Part shown: positions 50,389 to 58,070 of the stretch, piece after piece
Position numbering within the stretch: the stretch's first letter is position 1
Layout: each line of letters begins with the position of its first letter
NCBI GenBank assembly: GCA_902767915.1
Contig: CACXJE010000002.1
Location: 1-64,000, forward strand
DNA length: 64,000 nt
DNA from: Oscillospiraceae bacterium
GTDB taxonomy: Bacteria > Bacillota > Clostridia > Oscillospirales > Oscillospiraceae
Direction: 5' to 3'
The notes under the pieces: generated by a model
Told to the model about the DNA's origin: nothing
The model's input: only the letters and a program-made list of their open reading frames with translations
Databases searched by the model: none
Program-made: the position numbers and the translations under genes

Positions 50389-51528
50389 ATGAACTTAGAC
50401 GTACACTTTCTTGTTCGTGTGGGCCTGACGCTGCTGTCAGCGGGCATTATTTCCTGCCTGGCCACGCCGCTGGTGAAGATTCTGGCACAAAAGATGGGCG
50501 TGATGGATATTCCAAAGGACAATCGCCGGATGCACCACCATCCCATTCCCCGGATGGGCGGACTTGCGATTTTCATCGCGTTCTTTCTGGCGGTGCTGGC
50601 CTTCTCCAAGGATATTGACCGATCGCTGCAATCCATTTTGCTGGGCGCAGTTGTGATCGTGATCCTGGGCGTTTTCGATGACAAGTTTGCGCTGCGGGCC
50701 CTGCCGAAGCTGTTCGTGCAGATTGCGGCGGCCTGTATCGTGGTGTTCTACGGCAATTGCCGGATCGAGCGCATCACGAATCCCTTCGGCAGCACCCTTT
50801 ACTCCTATTGGGATCTGGGTGTGTTCTCCTACATCATCACCATCATCTGGATCGTTGCCATCACCAACGCTGTGAACTTCATCGACGGCCTGGACGGCCT
50901 GGCCTGCGGCGTTTCCTGCATCTCTGCGGTGAATCTGCTGGTGATCGCGCTGCTGGTGTCCGATAACAGCGTTGCCATCGTTATGGCAGCCATGGCCGGC
51001 GCCTGTCTGGGCTTTGTGCCCTATAACTTCAACCCGGCCAAGATCTTCATGGGGGATACGGGCTCCACCTTCCTGGGCTTTGTCCTGGCCTCCGTGTCCA
51101 TCCAGGGCCTGTTCAAGGCCTATACCGTGATCTCCTTTGCTGTGCCGTTCCTGATCCTGGGCCTGCCGATTTTCGACATCTGCTTCTCCATTATCCGTCG
51201 GCTTGCCAGCGGCAAGAACCCCATGCAGGCGGACCGGGGGCATTTCCACCACCGGCTCATTGATATGGGCTTCAGCCAGAAGCAGTCTGTGGCCATTGCC
51301 TACGTACTGACCGGTATCCTGGGCCTGTGTGCCGTGCTGCTGACGGTATCCGGCTCCATGAAAGCGCTGATTTTGCTGAGTGCGATTGTAGTGGTCGGCG
51401 CCATCGGCTTTAAGGTCATCATGTCCGGCAAGATGCCCCACAGAAAGCATCACGAGCAAAGCAATCCCCAGCAGGCTGAAGGCCAGAACCCCGAGGAAGA
51501 ACAGGGAGGAACCCATGAGCAAGCTTAA
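50389..51528 (+). CDS. tagO: Undecaprenyl-phosphate GlcNAc-1-phosphate transferase (TagO/WecA)
   Basis: 379 aa, about ten membrane helices. Polyprenyl-phosphate sugar-1-phosphate transferase motifs: PKDNRRMHHHPIPRMGGLAIF, LGVFDDKFALRALPK (DDxxxLR), TNAVNFIDGLDGLACG (NFxDGxDGLA), FNPAKIFMGDTGSTFLGF and HFHHRLIDMGFSQ (HHHR type, divides WecA/TagO from MraY). It starts teichoic acid or surface-polysaccharide assembly. A charged tail of 45 residues (HRKHHEQSNPQQAEGQNPEEEQGG) is extra. The stop overlaps the start of wecB. Confidence 0.93.
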   Translation: MNLDVHFLVRVGLTLLSAGIISCLATPLVKILAQKMGVMDIPKDNRRMHHHPIPRMGGLAIFIAFFLAVLAFSKDIDRSLQSILLGAVVIVILGVFDDKFALRALPKLFVQIAAACIVVFYGNCRIERITNPFGSTLYSYWDLGVFSYIITIIWIVAITNAVNFIDGLDGLACGVSCISAVNLLVIALLVSDNSVAIVMAAMAGACLGFVPYNFNPAKIFMGDTGSTFLGFVLASVSIQGLFKAYTVISFAVPFLILGLPIFDICFSIIRRLASGKNPMQADRGHFHHRLIDMGFSQKQSVAIAYVLTGILGLCAVLLTVSGSMKALILLSAIVVVGAIGFKVIMSGKMPHRKHHEQSNPQQAEGQNPEEEQGGTHEQA

Positions 51529-52675
51529 AATCATGTCGGTTTTCGGTACCAGACCCGAGGCCATAAAAATGGCGCCTCTGGTGAAGCACCTTGCCACGCT
51601 TCCGGAGGTAGAGAGCATCTGCTGCCTCACGGGACAGCATCGGGAAATGCTGGACTCGGTGATGGATATTTTCAATCTCCGTGGAGACTATGATCTCAAC
51701 ATCATGCAGACCCGGCAAACCCTCTCCTCCATCACCAGCCGGACGATCCTGGGCATGGACGAGGTCATCGAACAGGCACAGCCGGATCTGATTCTGGTTC
51801 ACGGCGATACCTCCACCACCTTTGCCGGCGCCCTGGCTGCTTTCTATCACAAGATCCCCGTGGGTCATGTAGAGGCGGGGCTTCGCACCTGGGATAAGTA
51901 TTCGCCCTTCCCGGAGGAAATGAACCGGACGCTGGTGGGCGACATCGCCTCCCTGCATTTCTGCCCCACCCGGAACAATCTGCGCAATTTGGATCAGGAG
52001 GGCGTCCGGGGGGACAAATTCATCACCGGCAACACGGTGATCGACGCCATGAAGACTACGGTCCGGCCGGATTATCGCTTCCAGACCGGGGAGCTGAACG
52101 AGCTGGATTTTTCAAACCGCCGTGTGATTGCTCTGACCTGCCACCGCCGGGAGAACTACGGCGAGGCCATGCGGAACATCATGGAGGCAGTTCGGGAGCT
52201 GGTGGAGACCCACCCGGAGATCGATGTGGTCTATCCGGTGCATCTGAGCCCCGTGGTGCGGGAATGTGCCTTCGGCATTTTGAGCGGGATTCCCAGAGTC
52301 CACCTGATCGACCCCATCGACGTGGAAGAAATGCACAATCTGATGGCCCGCTGCTATTTTGTCATGACGGATTCCGGCGGCCTCCAGGAGGAGGCTCCCG
52401 CCCTGGGCAAGCCGGTTCTGGTGCTGCGCCGGGAGACCGAGCGGCCGGAAGCGGTCCGTGCCGGTACGGTGAAGCTTGCCGGAGTGGAAAAGGCGCGGAT
52501 CCTGGAGCTGGCCAACGAGCTTCTCAACGACCCTGCTGCCTATGAGGCCATGGCCCATGCCGTGAACCCCTACGGTGACGGCAACGCCTGCGACCGGATC
52601 GCCCGGGCCATTCTTTGGCACTTCGGCAAGTCGGAAGACCGCCCGGAGGATTTCGGATCCTCTGATTGTGAATAA
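51515..52675 (+). CDS. wecB: UDP-GlcNAc 2-epimerase (non-hydrolysing)
   Basis: 386 aa, 14-bp overlap with tagO. GT-B-like fold: VFGTRPEAIKMAPLVKHL, LVHGDTSTTFAGALAAFYHKIPVGHVEAGLRTWDKYSPFPEEMNRTL, TCHRRENYG and MTDSGGLQEEAPALGKPVLVLRRETERPE are the family blocks. It makes UDP-ManNAc for wall polymers, fitting TagO as partner in linkage-unit synthesis. Ends before a terminator. Confidence 0.96.
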   Translation: MSKLKIMSVFGTRPEAIKMAPLVKHLATLPEVESICCLTGQHREMLDSVMDIFNLRGDYDLNIMQTRQTLSSITSRTILGMDEVIEQAQPDLILVHGDTSTTFAGALAAFYHKIPVGHVEAGLRTWDKYSPFPEEMNRTLVGDIASLHFCPTRNNLRNLDQEGVRGDKFITGNTVIDAMKTTVRPDYRFQTGELNELDFSNRRVIALTCHRRENYGEAMRNIMEAVRELVETHPEIDVVYPVHLSPVVRECAFGILSGIPRVHLIDPIDVEEMHNLMARCYFVMTDSGGLQEEAPALGKPVLVLRRETERPEAVRAGTVKLAGVEKARILELANELLNDPAAYEAMAHAVNPYGDGNACDRIARAILWHFGKSEDRPEDFGSSDCE

Positions 52676-52682
52676 CACAAGC

Positions 52683-52712
52683 AAAAACAGGCTGCAATCG
52701 CAGCCTGTTTTT
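52683..52712. terminator. Bidirectional terminator
   Basis: AAAAACAGGCTGC / GCAGCCTGTTTTT with a 4-nt loop, T-rich on both strands. It ends trpS-tagO-wecB and the convergent three-gene small-protein operon. Confidence 0.92.
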
Positions 52713-53074
52713 TATAATATGAAGTACAGAACCACGGCGATCCAGATCACAGACCGTTCCGCTCCGTCCTCCTTCAGAGAGAGTGCCAGAACCGCCAGGA
52801 TCAGAAGATCCTCTGTATCCAGATTGCTGAGCAGACCCGAGAGAAAGCCGCCTCCGGGAGGCCTTCCCGCATTCGGCCCGGGCGGAGGCCGTCCGGGTCT
52901 GCCCGGTCGGGGACGATGCTGGGGGGGCATCACGGGCCGGGCAGGTGGCCCTTGCGGTTCCGGTTTCGGCTCCGGCCCGGGCGGCATCGGAGGCGGGACA
53001 GGCGCCGGTGGGGGATCCGGTATGATCCGGCGTTGATGCCTGCCTTTCCCGTCGGGTATGTAGCGGCTATACAT
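52712..53074 (-). CDS. Proline-rich small protein with hydrophobic C-terminus (unknown)
   Basis: 120 aa. Residues 15-75 are dominated by Pro, Gly and Arg (PPPAPVPPPMPPGPEPKPEPQGPP...). Residues 78-120 are hydrophobic and helical (LSGLLSNLDTEDLLILAVLALSL, then RSVIWIAVVLYFIL), perhaps a membrane or lipid-associated tail. Last gene of three overlapping small genes on the minus strand. I do not recognise the family; the operon order and lengths suggest a conserved complex. Confidence 0.6.
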   Translation of the reverse strand: MYSRYIPDGKGRHQRRIIPDPPPAPVPPPMPPGPEPKPEPQGPPARPVMPPQHRPRPGRPGRPPPGPNAGRPPGGGFLSGLLSNLDTEDLLILAVLALSLKEDGAERSVIWIAVVLYFIL

Positions 53075-53402
53075 GGCTTGCCCCCGTATTTTTCAGAAGG
53101 GTGCCTGCAAGGCGGGAGAGCTTTGCGGCCCGCAGGGCCCGGTCCACCCGCTGCTGGCCTTGGGGGGACAGGGTGGGCCGGAGCGCGGAGAAGATCCGCT
53201 CCTCCGTGCCGTGAATCCGGCCAAGCTGCTGCATCAGAGCCAAAAGCTGCCCGTCCGGCACCTGCGACTCCTGCGGGGGCGCGGCGGAGGTCGGCGGCTC
53301 CGGCGGGTTCAAGCCCAACGAACCGGCAATCTCCTGGATCCTGGCCATCTGCTCCGGGTCTGAGAGGATGCTCTGCAGTGCGCTTTGCAGGTCCTCCATC
53401 AC
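53067..53402 (-). CDS. Small helical protein of unknown function
   Basis: 111 aa. Begins MMEDLQSALQSILSDPEQMARIQEIAGSLGL, then a Pro/Ser/Glu linker (PPEPPTSAAPPQESQVPDG) and a second helical part (QLLALMQQLGRIHGTEERIFSALRPTLSPQGQQRVDRALRAAKLSRLAGTLLKN). No Cys, no membrane helix. It overlaps the upstream small gene by 4 bp (ATGA) and the downstream one by 8 bp. Confidence 0.65.
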   Translation of the reverse strand: MMEDLQSALQSILSDPEQMARIQEIAGSLGLNPPEPPTSAAPPQESQVPDGQLLALMQQLGRIHGTEERIFSALRPTLSPQGQQRVDRALRAAKLSRLAGTLLKNTGASHV

Positions 53403-53647
53403 TCCAGCTTCTGCCGAAGCCGTTCCGCCAGGTTCTCCCCGTTGGTCTCCCGCAGCAGGGGAGAGAGCGCCTGCTGCGCAGCTTCTGTGTTCCCCTCCCG
53501 GATTGCCTTCGCCGCGGCCTGGACCCCCTTGCCTCCGTCCCGCTGCAGCAGACGGATCAGCGCCTGTCCCTCCGAACTGGAAAGGATTTGCCTGATCTGA
53601 TCGGGACTGAGGGAAATCTTGGAAAAATTCTCATTTTCTCCCACCAT
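53399..53647 (-). CDS. Small helical protein, first gene of an unknown three-gene operon
   Basis: 82 aa from the ATG at 53647, with GGGAGGCAAGGC before it. Helical: ISLSPDQIRQILSSSEGQALIRLLQRDGGKGVQAAAKAIREGNTEAAQQALSPLLRETNG. The pattern SSEGQALI-LLQ-DGG--VQ-A-A---GN-----Q-LS-LL looks like a short repeated helical hairpin. The second gene has the same kind of helical segments, so the two may be paralogues or partners. Its promoter region overlaps that of the divergent phosphodiesterase gene. Confidence 0.65.
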   Translation of the reverse strand: MVGENENFSKISLSPDQIRQILSSSEGQALIRLLQRDGGKGVQAAAKAIREGNTEAAQQALSPLLRETNGENLAERLRQKLE

Positions 53648-53651
53648 TGCC

Positions 53652-53680
53652 TTGCCTCCCAAGAGATTATTTGTTATAAT
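53652..53680 (+). promoter_or_regulatory. Promoter of the phosphodiesterase-coaX operon
   Basis: TTGCCT (53652-53657), 17-bp spacer, TATAAT (53675-53680). It lies inside the 66-bp gap with the divergent small-protein operon. Confidence 0.75.
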
Positions 53681-53713
53681 ACTATATGCAAGCAGAAAGG
53701 GAATGGTGCAGAT

Positions 53714-54193
53714 ATGAAAGTATTGGTTTTTTCCGACTCCCACGGAGAGCTCTCCTTTATGCGGGATGTGATCCGTCAGGAGAGGCCGGATCAGATCTTC
53801 CACCTGGGGGACCATGACCGGGACGCGGAGGATCTGGCGGGAGAATTCCCGACGATTCCCATCGCGGCGGTCCAGGGCAACTGCGACTATTATTCCGCTG
53901 CGCCTCTGACCCGGGTGATTACCCTGCGCGGCAGCAGATTCTTCCTCTGCCATGGTCACACCTTCGGCGTCAAGACCAGCTATCTCCGGGCAAGCTACGC
54001 GGCTCTGGAGCAGAAAGCGGACTTTTTGCTTTGCGGACATACCCATGAGCCGTATCTGGAGCAGAATGACAGGACCTTCCTGACGATCATGAATCCCGGC
54101 TCCTGCGGCTTTTCCTATCCGACCTACGGGCGGATTCTTTTAGAACCCGGCAAGCTGCCGGAGGCAACCCTGATCTATCCTGACATGAGGTGA
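53714..54193 (+). CDS. YfcE/MJ0936-type metallophosphoesterase
   Basis: 159 aa from the ATG at 53714; the longer in-frame reading upstream is antisense to the small operon. Calcineurin-like core: VFSDSHGEL (D-x-H), FHLGDHDRD (GD), VQGNCDYY (GNxD), LCHGHTFG (H) and LLCGHTHEPYL (GHTH). All metal ligands are there. Family members hydrolyse phosphodiesters; the natural substrate is not known. Four bases before coaX. Confidence 0.9.
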   Translation: MKVLVFSDSHGELSFMRDVIRQERPDQIFHLGDHDRDAEDLAGEFPTIPIAAVQGNCDYYSAAPLTRVITLRGSRFFLCHGHTFGVKTSYLRASYAALEQKADFLLCGHTHEPYLEQNDRTFLTIMNPGSCGFSYPTYGRILLEPGKLPEATLIYPDMR

Positions 54194-54197
54194 TACA

Positions 54198-54965
54198 ATG
54201 ATTCTTGCAATCGACATCGGCAACACCAATATCGTTCTGGGCTGTATCGAGGGAGAGGAAACCCTCTTCGAGGCCCGCATGGCCACCGATTCCATCAAAA
54301 CCTCCGACCAATACTGCGCGGAACTGAAAAACATGCTGGAGCTGTTCCGGGTAACGCCGGACCGAATCGAGGGCTCCATCCTTTCCTCTGTGGTGCCTCC
54401 GGTATCCAACGCCATCTGCAAGGCGGTCATGCGTCTGACCGGGAAGGAGCCCATGGTGGTTGGTCCCGGCCTGAAAACCGGCCTGAACATCAAAATCGAC
54501 AATCCCGCCCAGGCAGGCAGCGATTTGATCGTGGCTGCGGTGGCAGCGCTTGCGGAATACGGCGCGCCTCTGATCATCATTGACCTGGGAACCGCCACCA
54601 CCATCACGGTGGTGGACAAAAACGGCAGCTTCATCGGCGGCTCCATCCATCCCGGCGTCAAGCTTTCCCTGCGCTCTTTGACCCAGGGGACGGCCCAGCT
54701 GCCGGGCATCAGCCTGGAGGAACCGAAAAAGACCATCGGCACCAACACCGTGGATTCCATGCGCAGCGGCATTCTCTTCGGCGCAGCCGCCATGCTGGAC
54801 GGCATGATCGATCGGATGGAGAAGGAGCTGGGCTATCCCGCCCGGGTCATCGCCACCGGCGGCCTGGCCCATCTGATCGTCCCCCTGTGCAACAGGGAGA
54901 TGACCGTGGACGATCATCTCCTGTTGAAGGGCCTGCTGCGGATCTACCGCCGCAACATCAAATAA
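54198..54965 (+). CDS. coaX: Type III pantothenate kinase
   Basis: 255 aa, with ATGAGGTGATACA upstream. ASKHA fold: MILAIDIGNTNIVLGCIEG (phosphate loop DxGNT), GADLIVAAVAA-type block here as AGSDLIVAAVAAL, IIIDLGTATTITVVDKNG (second DxGT) and GGSIHPGVKLSLRSLTQGTAQLP (pantothenate pocket). First step of coenzyme A synthesis. It needs no feedback control by CoA and requires a monovalent cation. Confidence 0.96.
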   Translation: MILAIDIGNTNIVLGCIEGEETLFEARMATDSIKTSDQYCAELKNMLELFRVTPDRIEGSILSSVVPPVSNAICKAVMRLTGKEPMVVGPGLKTGLNIKIDNPAQAGSDLIVAAVAALAEYGAPLIIIDLGTATTITVVDKNGSFIGGSIHPGVKLSLRSLTQGTAQLPGISLEEPKKTIGTNTVDSMRSGILFGAAAMLDGMIDRMEKELGYPARVIATGGLAHLIVPLCNREMTVDDHLLLKGLLRIYRRNIK

Positions 54966-55122
54966 TACAGAGGAACAGAATTGCGCAGGCAATAAAGCTG
55001 ACGCCGATGCCCATGGTGGCCAGACCGTCCAGAATGACGCCGATCAGTTCACGTCTGCGGCGGGCGTTTTGCTTGCTTCGGGCAGTGGAAGGCTGAATGT
55101 AAAGATTGGTTTGAGCAGTCAT
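54958..55122 (-). CDS. 54-aa membrane protein (small ORF)
   Basis: A 55-codon frame starting at the ATG 55120-55122 with a strong AAAACGGAGG site 7 bases upstream and ending with TGA at 54958, overlapping the coaX stop region by 8 bases. The first half is basic (TARSKQNARRRRELIG); the second half (VILDGLATMGIGVSFIACAILFLCII) is one membrane helix. TATAAT on the minus strand about 30 bases before the start is a possible -10 element. The site and the signal-like composition argue for a real gene. Function unknown. Confidence 0.65.
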   Translation of the reverse strand: MTAQTNLYIQPSTARSKQNARRRRELIGVILDGLATMGIGVSFIACAILFLCII

Positions 55123-55202
55123 GATCGTTACCTCCGTTTTTTAGTTTCTGTAGTTATTATAAATTTGCTATAGTCCCTTAAACGGGACAGAAAGGAGCCC
55201 CC

Positions 55203-56123
55203 ATGAAAGAGTTTACCTTTCCGGTGAGAAATCACACCAACATCCATTGCTGCCAGTGGCTTCCCGAGACGACCCCCAAGGGCGTGATCCAGATCGTCCA
55301 CGGCATTGCGGAATACGCTGCCCGCTATGACGCGCTGGCCAAGGTCTTTACCGACCATGGCTTTGTGGTGGTGGCCGAGGACCACATGGGCCACGGCCAG
55401 TCCATTTCTGAGGACATTCCCCAGGGCTGCGTGTCCGGGGGCTGGGCCGCTATGGTAAGCCACAGCTGCCGTCTGCTCCGGATGACCAAGGAAGAGTTCC
55501 CGGATCTGCCCTATATCATTTATGGCCACAGCATGGGCTCCTTTATGACCCGGACCCTGCTCTATACCTACCCCGACCTGGGCCTGGCCGCCGCTGTTGT
55601 CAGCGGCACCGGCTGGATGCCCAAGGCTGTGCTGAAGTCCGGCCGCGCCGTCTGCAAGATGGAGGGTAAGCGCAAGGGCATGGATAAGACCTCCAAGATG
55701 ATCAACAAGCTGATGTTCGGCTCTTACAACAAGGGCTATGACAATCCCCGGACTCCTGTGGACTGGCTGTCCCGGGATGCAGCCGAGGTAGATAAGTACA
55801 TCGCCGACCCCCTCTGCGGCTTTGACGCCTCCATCGGCCTGGCCTATGAGATGCTGGGCGGCATGCTCCAGAACCAGGATCCCAAGAATTTGGATAAGAT
55901 GCCGAAGGACCTGCCGGTGTTCTTTGTCAGCGGCGACAAGGATCCCGTGGGCAGCAACGGCAAGGGTGTGCAGCAGGCCTATGAGGCCTTCAAAAAGGCC
56001 GGCATGCAGGACGTCTCCATCAAGCTCTACCCGGAGGGGCGCCACGAAATGCACAATGAGCTGAACCGGGAAGAGCTCTATGCCGACGTGCTGGCCTTCC
56101 TGGATCGGGTCCTGGAAAAGTAA
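55203..56123 (+). CDS. Alpha/beta hydrolase, monoglyceride-lipase/lysophospholipase type
   Basis: 306 aa; ATG preceded by AAAGGAG. Hydrolase_4 (S33-like) fold: IVHGIAEYAARYDALAKVFTDHGFVVVAEDHMGHGQS, YIIYGHSMGSFMTR (nucleophile GHSMG), FVSGDKDPVG (Asp) and YPEGRHEMHNELNRE (His). The lid region (about 150-215) carries basic residues. Probably an intracellular esterase acting on lipids. Confidence 0.92.
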   Translation: MKEFTFPVRNHTNIHCCQWLPETTPKGVIQIVHGIAEYAARYDALAKVFTDHGFVVVAEDHMGHGQSISEDIPQGCVSGGWAAMVSHSCRLLRMTKEEFPDLPYIIYGHSMGSFMTRTLLYTYPDLGLAAAVVSGTGWMPKAVLKSGRAVCKMEGKRKGMDKTSKMINKLMFGSYNKGYDNPRTPVDWLSRDAAEVDKYIADPLCGFDASIGLAYEMLGGMLQNQDPKNLDKMPKDLPVFFVSGDKDPVGSNGKGVQQAYEAFKKAGMQDVSIKLYPEGRHEMHNELNREELYADVLAFLDRVLEK

Positions 56124-56153
56124 AAAAATCATAAAATCACAAAGCGGACCGGA

Positions 56154-56182
56154 TTGAAGAATTGTCCTATTTATGGTACAAT
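56154..56182 (+). promoter_or_regulatory. Promoter of the 42-aa gene and truA
   Basis: TTGAAG (56154-56159), 17-bp spacer, TACAAT (56177-56182), 61 bases before the small gene. Confidence 0.6.
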
Positions 56183-56242
56183 TGATTTCCTAATATGTAC
56201 ACAGAAACACCGAGAACCATCAATCGGAAAGGACTGTGTATT

Positions 56243-56371
56243 ATGGGTTACGAAATCATTCCGGTCCGCGGCCATTATGAGGTCTACGACAACCGCGGCA
56301 ATTTCATCTGCTCCGCAGATACCCGTTACGAAGCGCTCTCCGAGCTGGAAGAGGCAGATGAGCTCCTGTAG
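56243..56371 (+). CDS. 42-aa protein (small ORF)
   Basis: 43-codon frame with AAAGGA upstream, beginning MGYEIIPVRGHYEVYDNRG and ending SADTRYEALSELEEADELL. It reads as a short beta-hairpin followed by a helix. Similar short proteins occur in related Clostridia as far as I recall, but without a function. It has its own promoter and is 33 bases upstream of truA. Confidence 0.6.
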   Translation: MGYEIIPVRGHYEVYDNRGNFICSADTRYEALSELEEADELL

Positions 56372-56404
56372 CGGCGCACATTGTGCGCCAAATTATAACC
56401 GACC

Positions 56405-57142
56405 ATGCCAAACTATCGCTTACATCTGGAATATGACGGCAGCCGCTACCACGGATGGCAGCGGCTGCGAAGCACGGAAATGACCGTGCAGGGCAAGCTG
56501 GAGTCTGTGCTGCAGCGGATCTTCAATGAACCGTTGGAGGTCCAGGGAAGCGGCCGTACAGACGCCGGCGTTCATGCGTTGGGTCAGGTGGCTTCCTTTC
56601 GCACGGAGTGGGATCTGCCTCCCGAGGAGGTGCTGGCATCGCTGCGGCAATACCTGCCCGAGGACATCGGGGCCGTGTCTCTGGACTATGCGCCGCCCCG
56701 GTTTCATGCCCGGCTCAGCGCCGTGGAGAAGACCTATTGCTATCGGGTCTGGAATTCCACGGAGCCCTGTGTGTTTGAACGGCGCTTCGTCTATGTTTTC
56801 CCGGACCGGCTGGAGCTGACGCAGATGCAGCGGGCCGCGGCGTATTTTTTAGGGACCCATGATTTCCGTGCCTGCTCGGCGGACCGCACCAAAAAATCCA
56901 CAGTCCGCACCCTGACCCGGCTTTCCATTCTGCGGGAGGGGCCGGAACTGCGGTTTTTGGTTACCGGGGACGGCTTCCTGCACCACATGGTGCGGATCCT
57001 GGTGGGGACGCTGCTGGAGATCGGCAGGGGAGACCGGAAGCCCGACAGCGTGGAGGCCCTTCTCCGGGGTGAACAGCGGGCGGAGGCCGGCTTTACGGTC
57101 CCGGCCAAAGGACTGTGCCTGATGGAGGTGAAATATCCGTGA
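56405..57142 (+). CDS. truA: tRNA pseudouridine(38-40) synthase
   Basis: 245 aa. Family blocks: YRLHLEYDGSRYHGWQRL, GSGRTDAGVHALGQVASF (catalytic Asp in RTDAGVHA), RFHARLSAVEKTYCYRVWN, YFLGTHDFRACSA and GDGFLHHMVRILVGTLLEIGRG. It isomerises uridines 38-40 in the tRNA anticodon stem. GTGA overlap with the next gene. Confidence 0.96.
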   Translation: MPNYRLHLEYDGSRYHGWQRLRSTEMTVQGKLESVLQRIFNEPLEVQGSGRTDAGVHALGQVASFRTEWDLPPEEVLASLRQYLPEDIGAVSLDYAPPRFHARLSAVEKTYCYRVWNSTEPCVFERRFVYVFPDRLELTQMQRAAAYFLGTHDFRACSADRTKKSTVRTLTRLSILREGPELRFLVTGDGFLHHMVRILVGTLLEIGRGDRKPDSVEALLRGEQRAEAGFTVPAKGLCLMEVKYP

Positions 57143-57489
57143 ACATTCAGATTTTCGGAACCGCCAAAAGCTTTGACACCAAGAAGGCGGAGCGCTGGTT
57201 CAAGGAACGCCGTATCAAATATCAGTTTATTGATATGAAGCGCTATGGACTCTCCGGCAAGGAGTTTGATTCTGTGCTGCGGGCCGTGGGGGGCGTGGAT
57301 GCCCTGGTGGACTGGGACGGAAAGGATGAGCTGCTGGATCTGCTGCGGTATCTGGGGGATCCGAAGGCCCGGGCGGATAAGGTCTATGAAAACCAGCAGC
57401 TGATCCGGCTGCCGGTGGTCCGAAACGGAAAAAAGGCCACCGTGGGCTATGCCCCGGAGACCTGGAAGCAATGGGAGGAAGAAACATGA
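57139..57489 (+). CDS. ArsC/Spx-family thioredoxin-fold protein
   Basis: 116 aa, GTG start overlapping the truA stop. The sequence IQIFGTAKSFDTKKAERWFKERRIKYQFIDMKRYGLSGKEFDSVLRAVGG follows the Spx/ArsC/YffB pattern, but the catalytic Cys of the CxxC/CxS site is absent (FGTAKSFDT instead of YxxPxCxxC). LIRLPVVRNGKKATVGYAPETWK is the usual C-terminal cis-Pro block. Lacking the redox Cys, it is more likely a binding or regulatory protein. Confidence 0.85.
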   Translation: MNIQIFGTAKSFDTKKAERWFKERRIKYQFIDMKRYGLSGKEFDSVLRAVGGVDALVDWDGKDELLDLLRYLGDPKARADKVYENQQLIRLPVVRNGKKATVGYAPETWKQWEEET

Positions 57490-57728
57490 AAAATCCCGCG
57501 AAGCTGCTGCGCTTGAAACGGATGTGGGACGGGTTTGCCACCCGCCACCCGAAGCTGCTGCGCTATCTTGCCTATATCAGCGATAATTCCCTGGAGGAGG
57601 GTGCGATCCTGGATATCACCGTCACCGACTCGCAGGGAAAATCCCTGCATTCCAACGCCAGGCTGACGGCGGAGGATGTGCAGTTTTTGAAAGAGATCCG
57701 CGCCGTCCTCGGCAGCGGAGAGCTTTGA
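57486..57728 (+). CDS. Small protein of unknown function
   Basis: 80 aa; ATG at 57486 overlaps the previous stop (ATGA) and has GGGAGGAAG before it. Basic N-terminus (MKNPAKLLRLKRMWDGFATRHPKLLRYLAYI) followed by SDNSLEEGAILDITVTDSQGKSLHSNARLTAEDVQFLKEIRAVLG. Mixed alpha/beta, soluble. Last gene of the truA operon, before a terminator. I do not recognise a function. Confidence 0.75.
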   Translation: MKNPAKLLRLKRMWDGFATRHPKLLRYLAYISDNSLEEGAILDITVTDSQGKSLHSNARLTAEDVQFLKEIRAVLGSGEL

Positions 57729-57731
57729 TTC

Positions 57732-57775
57732 CACAGGACCGCAGGCCATTCGAAAGAATGTCCTGCGGTCCTGTG
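57732..57775 (+). terminator. Terminator of the truA operon
   Basis: CACAGGACCGCAGG / CCTGCGGTCCTGTG (14-bp) with a 16-nt loop that itself holds CATTC-GAAAGAATG, followed by ATTTTATT. Confidence 0.85.
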
Positions 57776-57899
57776 ATTTTATTGCCCGATTTTCCGGGTA
57801 CGATCGTCCAAATTTTTTTTAAAAAATTGTAAGAACTTGTCAACCGTTTTCGGAGTTGCTGCATCTTATAGACAGAATCCAAAAACGGAGGTGGTTTCC

Positions 57900-58070
57900 A
57901 TGCCGGAAAACAGCGGTTTTGTCCAATGCTATCGCGGGCTGATCGGAACCATGCGTCTCACACCGGAGCATTCCGCCAAGCAGCTGGATGAGATCCTGCG
58001 GCGGGTCGACAGGCTTCGGAGGCAGACGCCGGGAGAAGGAAGCAAGACAGACAGGAGGGCAGGGCAATGA
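57900..58070 (+). CDS. 56-aa protein translated ahead of the ECF sigma factor
   Basis: 57-codon frame with ACGGAGGTGG before the ATG at 57900; its TGA overlaps the sigma factor ATG (ATGA, 58067-58070). Residues 1-36 (SGFVQCYRGLIGTMRLTPEHSAKQLDEILRRVDRLRR) are helical, the rest basic. Too short for a usual anti-sigma factor and without a membrane helix. The region before it (57790-57895) has a long T/A run and GTCAACCGTTTTC with CATCTTATAG 13-14 bp later, which may be an ECF-type promoter (speculative). Confidence 0.65.
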   Translation: MPENSGFVQCYRGLIGTMRLTPEHSAKQLDEILRRVDRLRRQTPGEGSKTDRRAGQ

